Position numbers and translations under genes: made by a program
Notes under the pieces: model-generated
Databases searched by the model: none
Seen by the model: the letters and a program-made list of their open reading frames with translations, nothing else
Told to the model about the DNA's origin: nothing
DNA from: JAEUMY01 sp031394355
GTDB lineage: Bacteria > Pseudomonadota > Gammaproteobacteria > Burkholderiales > Usitatibacteraceae
Reading direction: 5' to 3'
Assembly (NCBI GenBank): GCA_031394355.1
Contig: JANNSU010000020.1
Span: 1-64,000 of the forward strand
Length of the DNA: 64,000 bases
Shown: in pieces, positions 26,885 to 33,826 of the stretch
How the letters are laid out: each line of letters opens with the position of its first letter
How positions within the stretch are numbered: the first letter of the stretch is position 1

Positions 26885-27929
26885 CTGGATGATCTACGGC
26901 GCCAATGGCTATACCGGCGAGCTGATTGCGCGTGAGGCCAAGCGCCGCCGCTTGACGCCGGTGCTGGCAGGGCGATCCCAAAAGGTGAAGGACCTGGCGG
27001 ATGAGCTGGGTATGCGTTCGCGAATATTCGCGCTAGAGACTGCAGAGGTGGGCAAGGAAATCGCCGACATGAAACTGGTGCTGCATTGTGCTGGCCCATT
27101 TTCCGCAACTGCGCGCCCGATGATGGAGGCCTGCCTTGGTGCGGGCGCACATTACCTCGACATCACCGGCGAAATTTCGGTATTTGAAACCGGTGCGAGC
27201 CTGGATACCGAGGCTGAGTCGGCAGGAATCGTCATCATGCCCGGTGTGGGCTTTGATGTGGTGCCAACCGACTGTGTCGCCGCGACCCTGAAAGCGGCGT
27301 TGCCCAGCGCAAGCACGCTGGCGCTGGGATTCGATTCCCGCTCAGGTTTCAGTCCCGGCACGGCAAAGACTTCTGTCGAGGGGCTGGGGCAGGGGGGGCG
27401 CGTTCGGCAGGATGGTGCCATCGTGCCGGTTCCGCTGGCCTGGAAAACGCGCAACATCGACTTCGGCGGCGGAGAGAAGCTCGCGATGACCATACCGTGG
27501 GGTGATGTCAGCACGGCCTGGCACTCGACCGGCATCGCCAATGTCGAGACCTACATCCCGGCTTCTCCAAAGCTTGTGGCACGGCTCAGGAAGCTCAACT
27601 GGGTGCGGCCGCTGCTTGGCCTGGGATTGGTGCAGTCCTTCATGAAGTCACGCATCGACAAGACGGTGCGCGGCCCGGCAGAGGAAACGCGGGACCAAAC
27701 GCCTACCTATGTGTGGGGTGAGGCCAGCAACCAGCGTGGTGAAAGAGTGGTTGCGCGACTCAAGACGCCCAATGGCTACAGCATCACCGTAACGGCCGCC
27801 CTGGGCATCGTGGAGCATCTGCTCCAGCACGAGGTCACGGGCGGATTCCGCACGCCATCCAGGTTGATGGGTGCCAACTATGTCACGACCTTGCCGGGTT
27901 GCGGTGCCATCGTCCTCAGCAAGACTTGA
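26877..27929 (+). CDS. Saccharopine dehydrogenase-like NAD(P)-binding protein
   Basis: A 350-residue protein from the ATG at 26877 (MSDWMIYGANGYTGELIARE), with G-A-N-G-Y-T-G as the nucleotide loop. It belongs to the trans-acting enoyl reductase/saccharopine-reductase-like group, not to lysine metabolism proper. Substrate unknown, though the coupled SDR suggests a shared pathway. The palindrome at 27020-27031 falls in the R-I-F-A frame (RSRIFAL). Confidence 0.8.
   Translation: MSDWMIYGANGYTGELIAREAKRRRLTPVLAGRSQKVKDLADELGMRSRIFALETAEVGKEIADMKLVLHCAGPFSATARPMMEACLGAGAHYLDITGEISVFETGASLDTEAESAGIVIMPGVGFDVVPTDCVAATLKAALPSASTLALGFDSRSGFSPGTAKTSVEGLGQGGRVRQDGAIVPVPLAWKTRNIDFGGGEKLAMTIPWGDVSTAWHSTGIANVETYIPASPKLVARLRKLNWVRPLLGLGLVQSFMKSRIDKTVRGPAEETRDQTPTYVWGEASNQRGERVVARLKTPNGYSITVTAALGIVEHLLQHEVTGGFRTPSRLMGANYVTTLPGCGAIVLSKT
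27020..27031. repeat. Iterated palindrome, copy 7 (in oxidoreductase gene)
   Basis: GCGAATATTCGC flanked by C and G, read as R-I-F-A, not ANIR. Confidence 0.9.
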
Positions 27930-28100
27930 TCCGACATCTGCGGAACCACGGCGCGTTGTCGGCATCTGATGTAAGCCCGACTGCGTATTTTCGACAGATG
28001 GGTAGGCAAATCAACTTGAAGAGCGGCCCCAGTGCGAATACTCGGGACCCGCAAAACCATGGAATCACGTGAGGCGATAATGGATCAGGAGCACATCAAC

Positions 28101-28598
28101 ATGAAACGACGAGGCGTCATGGCCACCCTGCTGGGCTCGGCGGTAATGGGCATCACTGAAGAGTCTGCCGCGCAGACGCCGGGCAAAGTGGTGGTGCCCC
28201 CGCAGAAGATAGAAAAGCTGGTGCTCGCCGATGCGGAATGGAAGAAGCGGCTCACGCCGGAGCAGTACCAGATCCTTCGCAAGGAAGGCACGGAGCGCGC
28301 TGGTACCAGTGCGCTGAATGACGAGAAACGTGCCGGTGTCTACCACTGCGCGGGTTGCGACCTCGCGGTCTATACCTCGGACATGAAGTTCGACAGTGGC
28401 ACGGGCTGGCCGAGCTTTTTCACCACGTTGCCAGGCGTGTTCGAGACCAAGACAGATTTCAAGATTCTCTACCCCCGGACCGAGTATCACTGCGCACGTT
28501 GCGGCGGACATCATGGCCACATCTTCAATGACGGACCCAAGCCCACCGGGCAGCGTTGGTGCAATAACGGAGCGGCGTTGAAGTTCAAGCCGGCTTGA
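28101..28598 (+). CDS. msrB: Peptide-methionine (R)-S-oxide reductase, exported form
   Basis: A 165-residue MsrB that reduces methionine-R-sulfoxide in proteins. The start at 28101 follows AGGAG by 9 bp and begins MKRRGVMATLLGSAVMG, a twin-arginine-type signal, so it probably acts in the periplasm. Two CxxC zinc pairs are present (YHCAGC, YHCARCGGHHGH). The catalytic Cys is in RWCNNGAALKF near the C-terminus. In-frame ATGs at 28059 and 28080 would only lengthen the N-terminus. The 170-bp gap before it holds a decayed palindrome (28034-28045). Confidence 0.88.
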   Translation: MKRRGVMATLLGSAVMGITEESAAQTPGKVVVPPQKIEKLVLADAEWKKRLTPEQYQILRKEGTERAGTSALNDEKRAGVYHCAGCDLAVYTSDMKFDSGTGWPSFFTTLPGVFETKTDFKILYPRTEYHCARCGGHHGHIFNDGPKPTGQRWCNNGAALKFKPA

Positions 28599-28632
28599 AG
28601 GCACTTGAGGGGTGTGGTGTTGGCGGGCTCGG

Positions 28633-28661
28633 TTGCTGAATTCTGCCGGGCCTGCTAGCAT
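28633..28661 (+). promoter_or_regulatory. Candidate promoter of the aromatic attenuator/aroG transcript
   Basis: TTGCTG (28633-28638), 17 bp, TAGCAT (28656-28661). A start about 7 bp downstream (28668) would place the leader-peptide ATG almost at the mRNA 5' end, that is a leaderless ORF. No Shine-Dalgarno sequence precedes that ATG, which fits. Confidence 0.5.
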
Positions 28662-28670
28662 CCGTGCAAC

Positions 28671-28751
28671 ATGAATGCATTCGCCACGTATTTTTATTGG
28701 TATTTCTTTCCGGGCCTGACGGCGGTGGAAGGAATGCGAGCGCGCGACTGA
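28671..28751 (+). CDS. Aromatic-rich leader peptide of the aroG attenuator
   Basis: A 26-codon ORF encoding MNAFATYFYWYFFPGLTAVE then GMRARD and TGA. Codons 7-13 are Tyr-Phe-Tyr-Trp-Tyr-Phe-Phe: seven aromatic residues in a row, including all three end products of the pathway. It ends 29 bp before a rho-independent terminator, which is followed by a DAHP synthase gene. This is the classical design of a ribosome-mediated attenuator. Stalling for lack of any charged aromatic tRNA would expose the 5' antiterminator arm just downstream. Confidence 0.85.
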   Translation: MNAFATYFYWYFFPGLTAVEGMRARD

Positions 28752-28786
28752 ATCAAGGCAACACCCGCGAATCCTTCGAAACCGCC
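28721..28786 (+). promoter_or_regulatory. Predicted antiterminator of the aroG attenuator
   Basis: The 5' arm GGCGGT (28721-28726) can pair with ACCGCC (28781-28786), and GAAGGA (28728-28733) with TCCTTC (28772-28777). GCG (28736-28738) may add pairs with CGC (28766-28768). The 3' arm takes bases needed by the terminator stem. An alternative pairing GCATTC (28677-28682) with GAATGC (28732-28737) could block the antiterminator when no ribosome stalls. Structures were paired by eye. Confidence 0.65.
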
Positions 28787-28811
28787 AGCGAACCTGGCGG
28801 TTTTTGTTTTT
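28780..28811 (+). terminator. Attenuator terminator upstream of aroG
   Basis: Stem AACCGCCAG (28780-28788) with CTGGCGGTT (28794-28802), a 5-nt loop, then a tract TTTTTGTTTTT. It lies before, not after, the gene, with the aroG ATG 39 bp downstream. Confidence 0.9.
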
Positions 28812-28849
28812 GGCCCTCAGGCGCGCAGCACCCCACAGGAGCAGGCAAA

Positions 28850-29962
28850 ATGACGTCCAATCTGAAACTCGTTCAACCGCCAGTCCCGGAAGAGGCCATG
28901 CCGTTCACCACTGATGACGTCCGCATACGCGGGATCAAGGAGCTTTCCCCGCCCTCGCACCTGATGCGCGAATTTCCCTGCACCGACAAGGCGGCAGAGA
29001 CCACGTTCCGCTCCCGTGCTGCGATTCACGGCATTCTGCATGGTGCCGATGACAGGCTGTTGGTCGTGGTGGGTCCCTGTTCCATTCACGACGACAAGGC
29101 GGCCCTGGACTATGCGCGCCAGCTGATTGCGTTGCGCACCGAGCTTGCCGGGGATCTGGAAATTGTAATGCGCGTGTACTTCGAGAAGCCCCGTACAACG
29201 GTGGGCTGGAAGGGATTCATCAACGATCCAGATCTCGATGACAGCTTCGACATCAACACGGGGCTCCGCCATGCGCGCAGGCTGTTGCTGGGCATCAACG
29301 AGCTTGGCCTGCCCGCCGCGACAGAATATCTCGATCTCATCTCTCCCCAGTACATTGCAGACCTCATTTCCTGGGGTGCCATTGGTGCGCGCACGACCGA
29401 GAGCCAGTCGCATCGCCAGTTGGCTTCCGGATTGTCCTGTCCGGTTGGCTTCAAGAACGGAACCGATGGCAATATCCGCATTGCAGTCGATGCCATCAAG
29501 GCCGCGTCTGCGCCGCATCACTTCCTGTCTGTCACGAAAGGTGGTCACTCCGCCATCGTCTCCACCGGCGGCAATGAAGACTGCCACGTCATCCTGCGCG
29601 GTGGCAAGACGCCCAACTATGACGCGGCAAGTGTCGACGAAGCCTGCAAGGATCTGGCTGGTGCCGGGTTGGCGCAGCGACTCATGGTGGATTTCTCGCA
29701 TGCCAATTCGTCCAAGCAATTCAAGCGGCAGCTGGAGGTGGGGAAAGACATCGCGCGCCAACTGTCCGGCGGCGAGCATCGCGTCGTGGGGGTGATGATC
29801 GAGAGCCATCTGAACGAGGGCCGTCAGGATCTGGTACCGGGCAAGCCGCTGGCCTATGGCGTTTCGGTGACCGATGCCTGCATCAACTGGGCGGATACCG
29901 AAGTGCTCTTGCGCGAACTCGCCACCGCCGTGAAGCAGCGCCGCCTCACGGTCGAGGAATAG
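28850..29962 (+). CDS. aroG: 3-deoxy-7-phosphoheptulonate synthase, type I-alpha
   Basis: A 370-residue enzyme condensing phosphoenolpyruvate and erythrose 4-phosphate, the first step of the shikimate pathway. The start at 28850 has AGGAG 9 bp upstream; an earlier frame opening at 28664 would translate through the leader and terminator and is rejected. Motifs: RLLVVVGPCSIHD with the metal Cys, MRVYFEKPRTTVGWKG, IGARTTESQSHRQLASGLS, VDFSHANSSK with the metal His. It resembles the feedback-inhibited AroF/G/H family. Transcription is probably controlled by the attenuator just upstream. Confidence 0.93.
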   Translation: MTSNLKLVQPPVPEEAMPFTTDDVRIRGIKELSPPSHLMREFPCTDKAAETTFRSRAAIHGILHGADDRLLVVVGPCSIHDDKAALDYARQLIALRTELAGDLEIVMRVYFEKPRTTVGWKGFINDPDLDDSFDINTGLRHARRLLLGINELGLPAATEYLDLISPQYIADLISWGAIGARTTESQSHRQLASGLSCPVGFKNGTDGNIRIAVDAIKAASAPHHFLSVTKGGHSAIVSTGGNEDCHVILRGGKTPNYDAASVDEACKDLAGAGLAQRLMVDFSHANSSKQFKRQLEVGKDIARQLSGGEHRVVGVMIESHLNEGRQDLVPGKPLAYGVSVTDACINWADTEVLLRELATAVKQRRLTVEE

Positions 29963-29969
29963 GTCGACC

Positions 29970-30881
29970 ATGTCCAACGAATTTCGCATTCTGGGGCGCC
30001 AGCACAAGACAGAGCCCACCGAGTTCGACGTCAATGGCGTCACGATCGGCCAGGAGAGCTTTCATATCTTTGCAGGGCTCAATGCCGTCGACTCACGTGA
30101 GTACGTCGAAAGGACTTTTGCCGCGCTCAAGGCCAACGGCCTCGTGTGCGCACGCATGGGTGCCTACAAGCCGCGCACCAGCCCTTACTCTTTCCAGGGT
30201 CATGGCAAATCGTGCCTGCCCTGGGTGTTTGAGCTTGCAGGCAAGTACGGCATTCGCATCATTTCGATGGAAGTGACACGCGAGGCGCACGTCGAAGAGA
30301 TGCGCGAGGCCTTGGCACAGACTGGGCATCCCACCACGGTGATGCTGCAGATCGGTACACGCAACACGCAGAACTTCGAGCTGCTAAAATGTGTGGGCCA
30401 AGCGCATGAGTTTCCGGTGCTGCTGAAGCGCGGATTCGGCATCACGCTGCACGAATCATTGCTCGCCGCCGAATATGTGGCCTCCGAAGGCAATCGCCGC
30501 GTCATCTTCGGCCTGCGCGGCATGAAGACCAACTTCGGCGATCCGCACCGCAATCTGGTCGACTTCGGTCATATTCCTGTGGTGAAACGTCTGACCCGCA
30601 TGCCGATCTGCGTGGATCCTTCCCATTCCATTGGCGGGCGTGGTGCCTCACCCGACGGCATTCTCGATATCTTTCACGTTGCTGCGCAAGGGACGATAGC
30701 GGGTGCCAACATGCAATTGGTTGATATCCACCCGGAACCCGGCAAGGCGCTGGTCGACGCGGCGCAGGCACTGACGCTGGACGAGTTGCCGATCTTCATG
30801 GAGGACATGGCCATCGCCCGGGAGGCCTATCTGAAGCGGCGGAAGCTGCTGGCCCCTGCCGAGCCCGCGCTGGCAGCTTGA
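29970..30881 (+). CDS. DAHP synthase-family protein (type I-beta-like), altered metal site
   Basis: A 303-residue TIM-barrel protein 7 bp after aroG, surely co-transcribed. Type I-beta DAHP synthase motifs are strong: RMGAYKPRTSPYSFQG, QIGTRNTQNFELL, LLKRGFG, VDPSHSIGGR, DIHPEPGKAL. Several expected catalytic residues differ. The G-P-C-S loop is AGLNAVDS, so Asn38 replaces the metal-binding Cys. The C-E-R-G segment reads GLRGMKT. The Glu of V-E-V-H-P-E-P is Asp. Metal-independent KDO8P synthases also carry Asn at this Cys position. It may be a metal-independent or repurposed enzyme. Confidence 0.75.
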   Translation: MSNEFRILGRQHKTEPTEFDVNGVTIGQESFHIFAGLNAVDSREYVERTFAALKANGLVCARMGAYKPRTSPYSFQGHGKSCLPWVFELAGKYGIRIISMEVTREAHVEEMREALAQTGHPTTVMLQIGTRNTQNFELLKCVGQAHEFPVLLKRGFGITLHESLLAAEYVASEGNRRVIFGLRGMKTNFGDPHRNLVDFGHIPVVKRLTRMPICVDPSHSIGGRGASPDGILDIFHVAAQGTIAGANMQLVDIHPEPGKALVDAAQALTLDELPIFMEDMAIAREAYLKRRKLLAPAEPALAA

Positions 30882-31783
30882 TGCGACCAGGCGAACTCCA
30901 GAGAAGTTCGCCTGGACGGCGCAGCCGGTCCCGAAGGGATTCCCGGGCCGCCTCAAGCGGCCTGGGAACAATATTCGCGAGCTCGCTGGCGGTATGGGCG
31001 CTGGCTGCGAATATCTGCAGCGCTCAAGGCATCGTCACGCTGGCCCCTGCGCTCACCGAGCTGGTGTATGCAGCGGGTGCCGGTCACAAGCTTGTTGCAG
31101 TCTCGGCCTGGAGCAACTATCCGGCTGAGGCCACCAGGCTGCCTGTCATCGCCGACCATGCCGCCGTCAATCGCGAGGCACTGCTTGCCTTGAAACCCGA
31201 TGTGGTGCTGGCCTGGAAGACCGGGACGTCGGCGCGAATGCTGGAGGCGGTGCGGTCATTGGGCATTTCAGTGCGGCTCATCGACGGACAACGCATCGAT
31301 GACGTACCGCGCCTCTTGCGAGAGATTGGTCAGGTGGCAGGCACGCTCGAATCGGCGGAGAAAGCTGCCAGCGCCTACGAGAGTCGACTTGCGAATATTC
31401 GCAAGCAGTATGCAACGCTGCGCCCGGTCCCCGCGCTGATCGAAATCTGGCACTCGCCGTTGATGACCGTTACCGGCACGCACTACATGAGCGATGCGCT
31501 GGTAGCGTGCGGTGGTCGCAATGTGCTGGCCGATCTGCCGGGCATCACGCCCGAGGTATCCATGGAGCGGATTGTGGAAATTGACCCTGAGGCGATCGTT
31601 GGCGCGGGGTCAGCCGATGGCGCAGCTAAATTCAAGGAAAACTGGAAGCGCCTTGCCAGTTTGAAGGCGGTCAAGCGCGATGCGCTGATCTGGCTGGATC
31701 CGGATACGTTCCAGCGGCAGACGCCAAGACTGCTGGATGGTGTCCAGATGCTCTGTACAGCATTGAGTCGACTGCGGGACTGA
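30881..31783 (+). CDS. BtuF-like periplasmic binding protein (cobalamin/iron-type)
   Basis: A 300-residue protein whose ATG overlaps the preceding TGA. After a long basic N-region and a hydrophobic signal segment (about 28-48), the TroA/BtuF fold starts with GIVTLAPALTELVYAAGAG. VSAWSNYPAEA, LKPDVVLAW, a long backbone helix and VEIDPEAIVGAG follow. It probably binds vitamin B12 or a similar chelate; a cobalamin adenosyltransferase lies 1.4 kb downstream, but no permease or ATPase is present. The palindrome at 31391 encodes ANIR (171-174), and two decayed copies lie at 30967-30978 and 31007-31018 in the signal region. The true start could be internal. Confidence 0.75.
   Translation: MRPGELQRSSPGRRSRSRRDSRAASSGLGTIFASSLAVWALAANICSAQGIVTLAPALTELVYAAGAGHKLVAVSAWSNYPAEATRLPVIADHAAVNREALLALKPDVVLAWKTGTSARMLEAVRSLGISVRLIDGQRIDDVPRLLREIGQVAGTLESAEKAASAYESRLANIRKQYATLRPVPALIEIWHSPLMTVTGTHYMSDALVACGGRNVLADLPGITPEVSMERIVEIDPEAIVGAGSADGAAKFKENWKRLASLKAVKRDALIWLDPDTFQRQTPRLLDGVQMLCTALSRLRD
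31391..31402. repeat. Iterated palindrome, copy 8 (in btuF-like gene)
   Basis: GCGAATATTCGC, T/A flanked, ANIR frame; 406 bp from copy 9. Confidence 0.9.
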
Positions 31784-31796
31784 CCCTGCCGCCATT

Positions 31797-31808
31797 GCGA
31801 ATATTCGC
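31797..31808. repeat. Iterated palindrome, copy 9 (between convergent genes)
   Basis: GCGAATATTCGC within ATTGCGAATATTCGCATT, 14 bp past the btuF-like stop and 30 bp from the anti-sigma gene's stop. No U-tract on either side. Confidence 0.9.
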
Positions 31809-31838
31809 ATTGGCTCCGCCGAATGATTGGGCCTGCCC

Positions 31839-32567
31839 TCAGACCCGCTGCGATGGCACTTTCGCAATGGCACCCGAACACAGAATCGGTCCCGTTGGTG
31901 CGCCAGATGGCGAACCGCCCTTGGGCTCTTTCGAGATGGCGAACGCGGCGCCATCTGCCAGCGTGGCATCGAGATTGGCCATGCGTACTTCCGAATCCTT
32001 GGCATGGCTCACTACACCGAGTGAGCGTGGCGCGCCCTTCGCGGGTACCACCCACAGCTCAAGATCGTTCTCGGGCAGCGTGGCCCAAGCCTTCACCACC
32101 TTTACCTTGAGCATGCCGGCATGCTTTTCGACAATCATGCGGGGTACGTTCTCCGGGGTGGAGAGCACGGCCACCATGGCGGATTCAGCGGCGGGCTGGG
32201 GCTTGATCACTGCTGTCGCGATCATGAGCGCGGCAGCGAGACCGGTTGCGGCCAGTCCCCAGTTGCGCCAGAAAGCGAGGCTTTCCCACCAGCTTCCTGT
32301 TGACGATGCATTGGCTGATGCCCTGACCTGATTCTGGGTGCGAGCGATCCGTGCCTCGATGGCCCGCCAGACACGTTGCGGCGGCTCCACCGGCGCCACG
32401 CGCGAGGCGAGCGGCGTAAGGTAGTTCTCCCAGGTTTCGACCATGCGTGCGAGATCAGCATCGTTCGCGACCAGCCTGACGAAACGGCGCCGCGCGGCAC
32501 CGCCCAGCGTGCCCAGTACAAAACTTGCCGCCAAAGCGTTGCGAAGATCCGGATTCGTGTACTTCAT
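31839..32567 (-). CDS. Anti-sigma factor, RskA-like
   Basis: A 242-residue protein from the ATG at 32567, which overlaps the sigma gene's TGA. The N-terminal cytoplasmic part (YTNPDLRNALAASFVLGTLG) resembles the sigma-binding segment of RskA/ChrR-type regulators but shows no zinc motif. One transmembrane helix (about 105-125) leads to an RskA C-terminal periplasmic domain (KVVKAWATLPENDLELWVVP). It should hold the adjacent ECF sigma factor inactive at the membrane until a signal triggers release. Confidence 0.82.
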   Translation of the reverse strand: MKYTNPDLRNALAASFVLGTLGGAARRRFVRLVANDADLARMVETWENYLTPLASRVAPVEPPQRVWRAIEARIARTQNQVRASANASSTGSWWESLAFWRNWGLAATGLAAALMIATAVIKPQPAAESAMVAVLSTPENVPRMIVEKHAGMLKVKVVKAWATLPENDLELWVVPAKGAPRSLGVVSHAKDSEVRMANLDATLADGAAFAISKEPKGGSPSGAPTGPILCSGAIAKVPSQRV

Positions 32568-33127
32568 GCCTGGCCCAAACAATCTTTCAGACGCAGCAAA
32601 CCGCGGCGGATGTGCGTCTTCACGGTGCCCAGCGGCTTCTTCATGTGACTGGCGAGTTCGGAATGCGACAGCCCATGGAAAAACGCCAACGCGATGGATT
32701 GCCGCTGCTCGGCATCCAGTTCATCCAGGCAGCGATGGACATCGTGTGCGTCACGGTTGGTGCCCAAGGCGGCATCCGGCAACGGCGCCGGATCCTCCAG
32801 CATATTGGTCATCACCTCGTCCTCATCCTGCACCTCCCAGCCGGTGCGGCGGAGAATGTCCAGGCTGCGGTTACGCACGATGGCGGTCATCCAGGTCATG
32901 GGTGCGCTGCGGGTGCTGGCGTAGTTACCGGCGTGGTGCCAGATGTTGACGAAACTGTCTTGCAAGACTTCCTCGGCGAGATGACGTTCACGGACTATAC
33001 GCAGCGAGACCGCAAACAGTTTCGCCCGCGTCGCGGCATACAGTTCGGCGAAGGCCTGGCGGTCGGCCATGCCTGCTCTCGCGAGGAGTGCGGCGAGTCG
33101 TTGTGCGTCTGGCGCAAGTTCGTTCAT
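32564..33127 (-). CDS. ECF RNA polymerase sigma factor (SigK-like)
   Basis: A 187-residue sigma-70 family protein with region 2 (FAVSLRIVRERHLAEEVLQD, then SFVNIWHHAGNY) and region 4 (QRQSIALAFFHGLSHSELAS, then HMKKPLGTVKTHIRRGLLRL). It lacks regions 1 and 3, as ECF factors do. Paired with the RskA-like gene, it fits the SigK/RpoE-like envelope or oxidative response group. Its own promoter sequence was not located. Confidence 0.9.
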   Translation of the reverse strand: MNELAPDAQRLAALLARAGMADRQAFAELYAATRAKLFAVSLRIVRERHLAEEVLQDSFVNIWHHAGNYASTRSAPMTWMTAIVRNRSLDILRRTGWEVQDEDEVMTNMLEDPAPLPDAALGTNRDAHDVHRCLDELDAEQRQSIALAFFHGLSHSELASHMKKPLGTVKTHIRRGLLRLKDCLGQA

Positions 33128-33181
33128 GGTCCGGGGCGCAGTCGGGGAGGGATCAGGACAGGCAAAGCTGCCGGCAGGTGG

Positions 33182-33727
33182 TCAAGGATTGCGTTGCCAG
33201 ATCAGGTCTGGCGTGTCTGCATTGTGATTCAGTACCCGGGCGGTGACAAACAGCAGATCGGAGAGCCGATTCAAGTACATGATCGCAAACCCGGAAACGT
33301 CTTCATGGTGGGCCAACGCAACACAATGCCGCTCCGCTCTGCGACATACCGTGCGGGCGACATGGGTCAGCGCTGCGGCACGACAGCCGCCCGGCAGCAC
33401 AAACTCCTTGAGCGGTTGCAGGCCGATGTTGAACTCGCTGATCCATTCGTCGAGTTGCGCGATCTGCGACTCCCTCAGCATCCGGTGGGTGGGTATGCAA
33501 AGCTCACCTCCCACATCAAACAGGTTGTTCTGAACGATCTGGAGCTTCTCGTCGACATAGTCGGCAATGGACTCCGTGCGCACCAGACCTATTGTGCTGT
33601 TCAGTTCATCGACATCGCCCATCGCCTCAATGCGCAGACCGCTCTTGCTGACCCGGTTACCGTCACCGAGGCCGGTTGTGCCGTCATCGCCGGTGCGGGT
33701 AGTGATCTTCGTGAGGCGGAATCCCAT
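33182..33727 (-). CDS. Cob(I)alamin adenosyltransferase, PduO type
   Basis: A 181-residue ATP:corrinoid adenosyltransferase making adenosylcobalamin. Motifs: TKITTRTGDDGTTGLGDGNR (ATP loop), GDVDELNSTIG, and the C-terminal RAERHCVALAHHEDV with YLNRLSDLLFV. It acts in the cytoplasm, probably as a trimer. An iterated palindrome lies 4 bp upstream of its ATG, within the likely leader. With the BtuF-like gene it suggests use of scavenged corrinoid. Confidence 0.92.
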   Translation of the reverse strand: MGFRLTKITTRTGDDGTTGLGDGNRVSKSGLRIEAMGDVDELNSTIGLVRTESIADYVDEKLQIVQNNLFDVGGELCIPTHRMLRESQIAQLDEWISEFNIGLQPLKEFVLPGGCRAAALTHVARTVCRRAERHCVALAHHEDVSGFAIMYLNRLSDLLFVTARVLNHNADTPDLIWQRNP

Positions 33728-33730
33728 GGT

Positions 33731-33742
33731 GCGAATATTCGC
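33731..33742. repeat. Iterated palindrome, copy 10 (4 bp upstream of a start codon)
   Basis: GCGAATATTCGC, T/G flanked, directly before the adenosyltransferase ATG on the minus strand, where it would occupy the ribosome-binding position. Confidence 0.9.
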
Positions 33743-33826
33743 GTTGCGCTGAGCCGGAGACGAGGTTTACATCGACCCGTTGTTGCGCTTTGCTATCATC
33801 CCGTGATTATTTGACGGTTTCATTGT

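Noticed and set aside
28664..28849. A 62-residue N-terminal extension of aroG, open in frame from 28664
   Set aside because: It would translate through the attenuator terminator. The ATG at 28850 has a proper ribosome site and gives the normal family length.
30889..30912. Hairpin AGGCGAACT / AGTTCGCCT as a terminator after the second DAHP-synthase gene
   Set aside because: No U-tract, and the next ATG overlaps the upstream stop, so transcription probably continues. It may affect translation of the btuF-like gene.
33766..33799. accA promoter TTTACA ... TATCAT
   Set aside because: The spacing of 22 bp is too long for a sigma-70 promoter.
32525..33814. A 429-codon plus-strand frame opposite the sigma factor and adenosyltransferase
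   Set aside because: Both minus-strand genes are certain by motif; the plus frame shows no domain.
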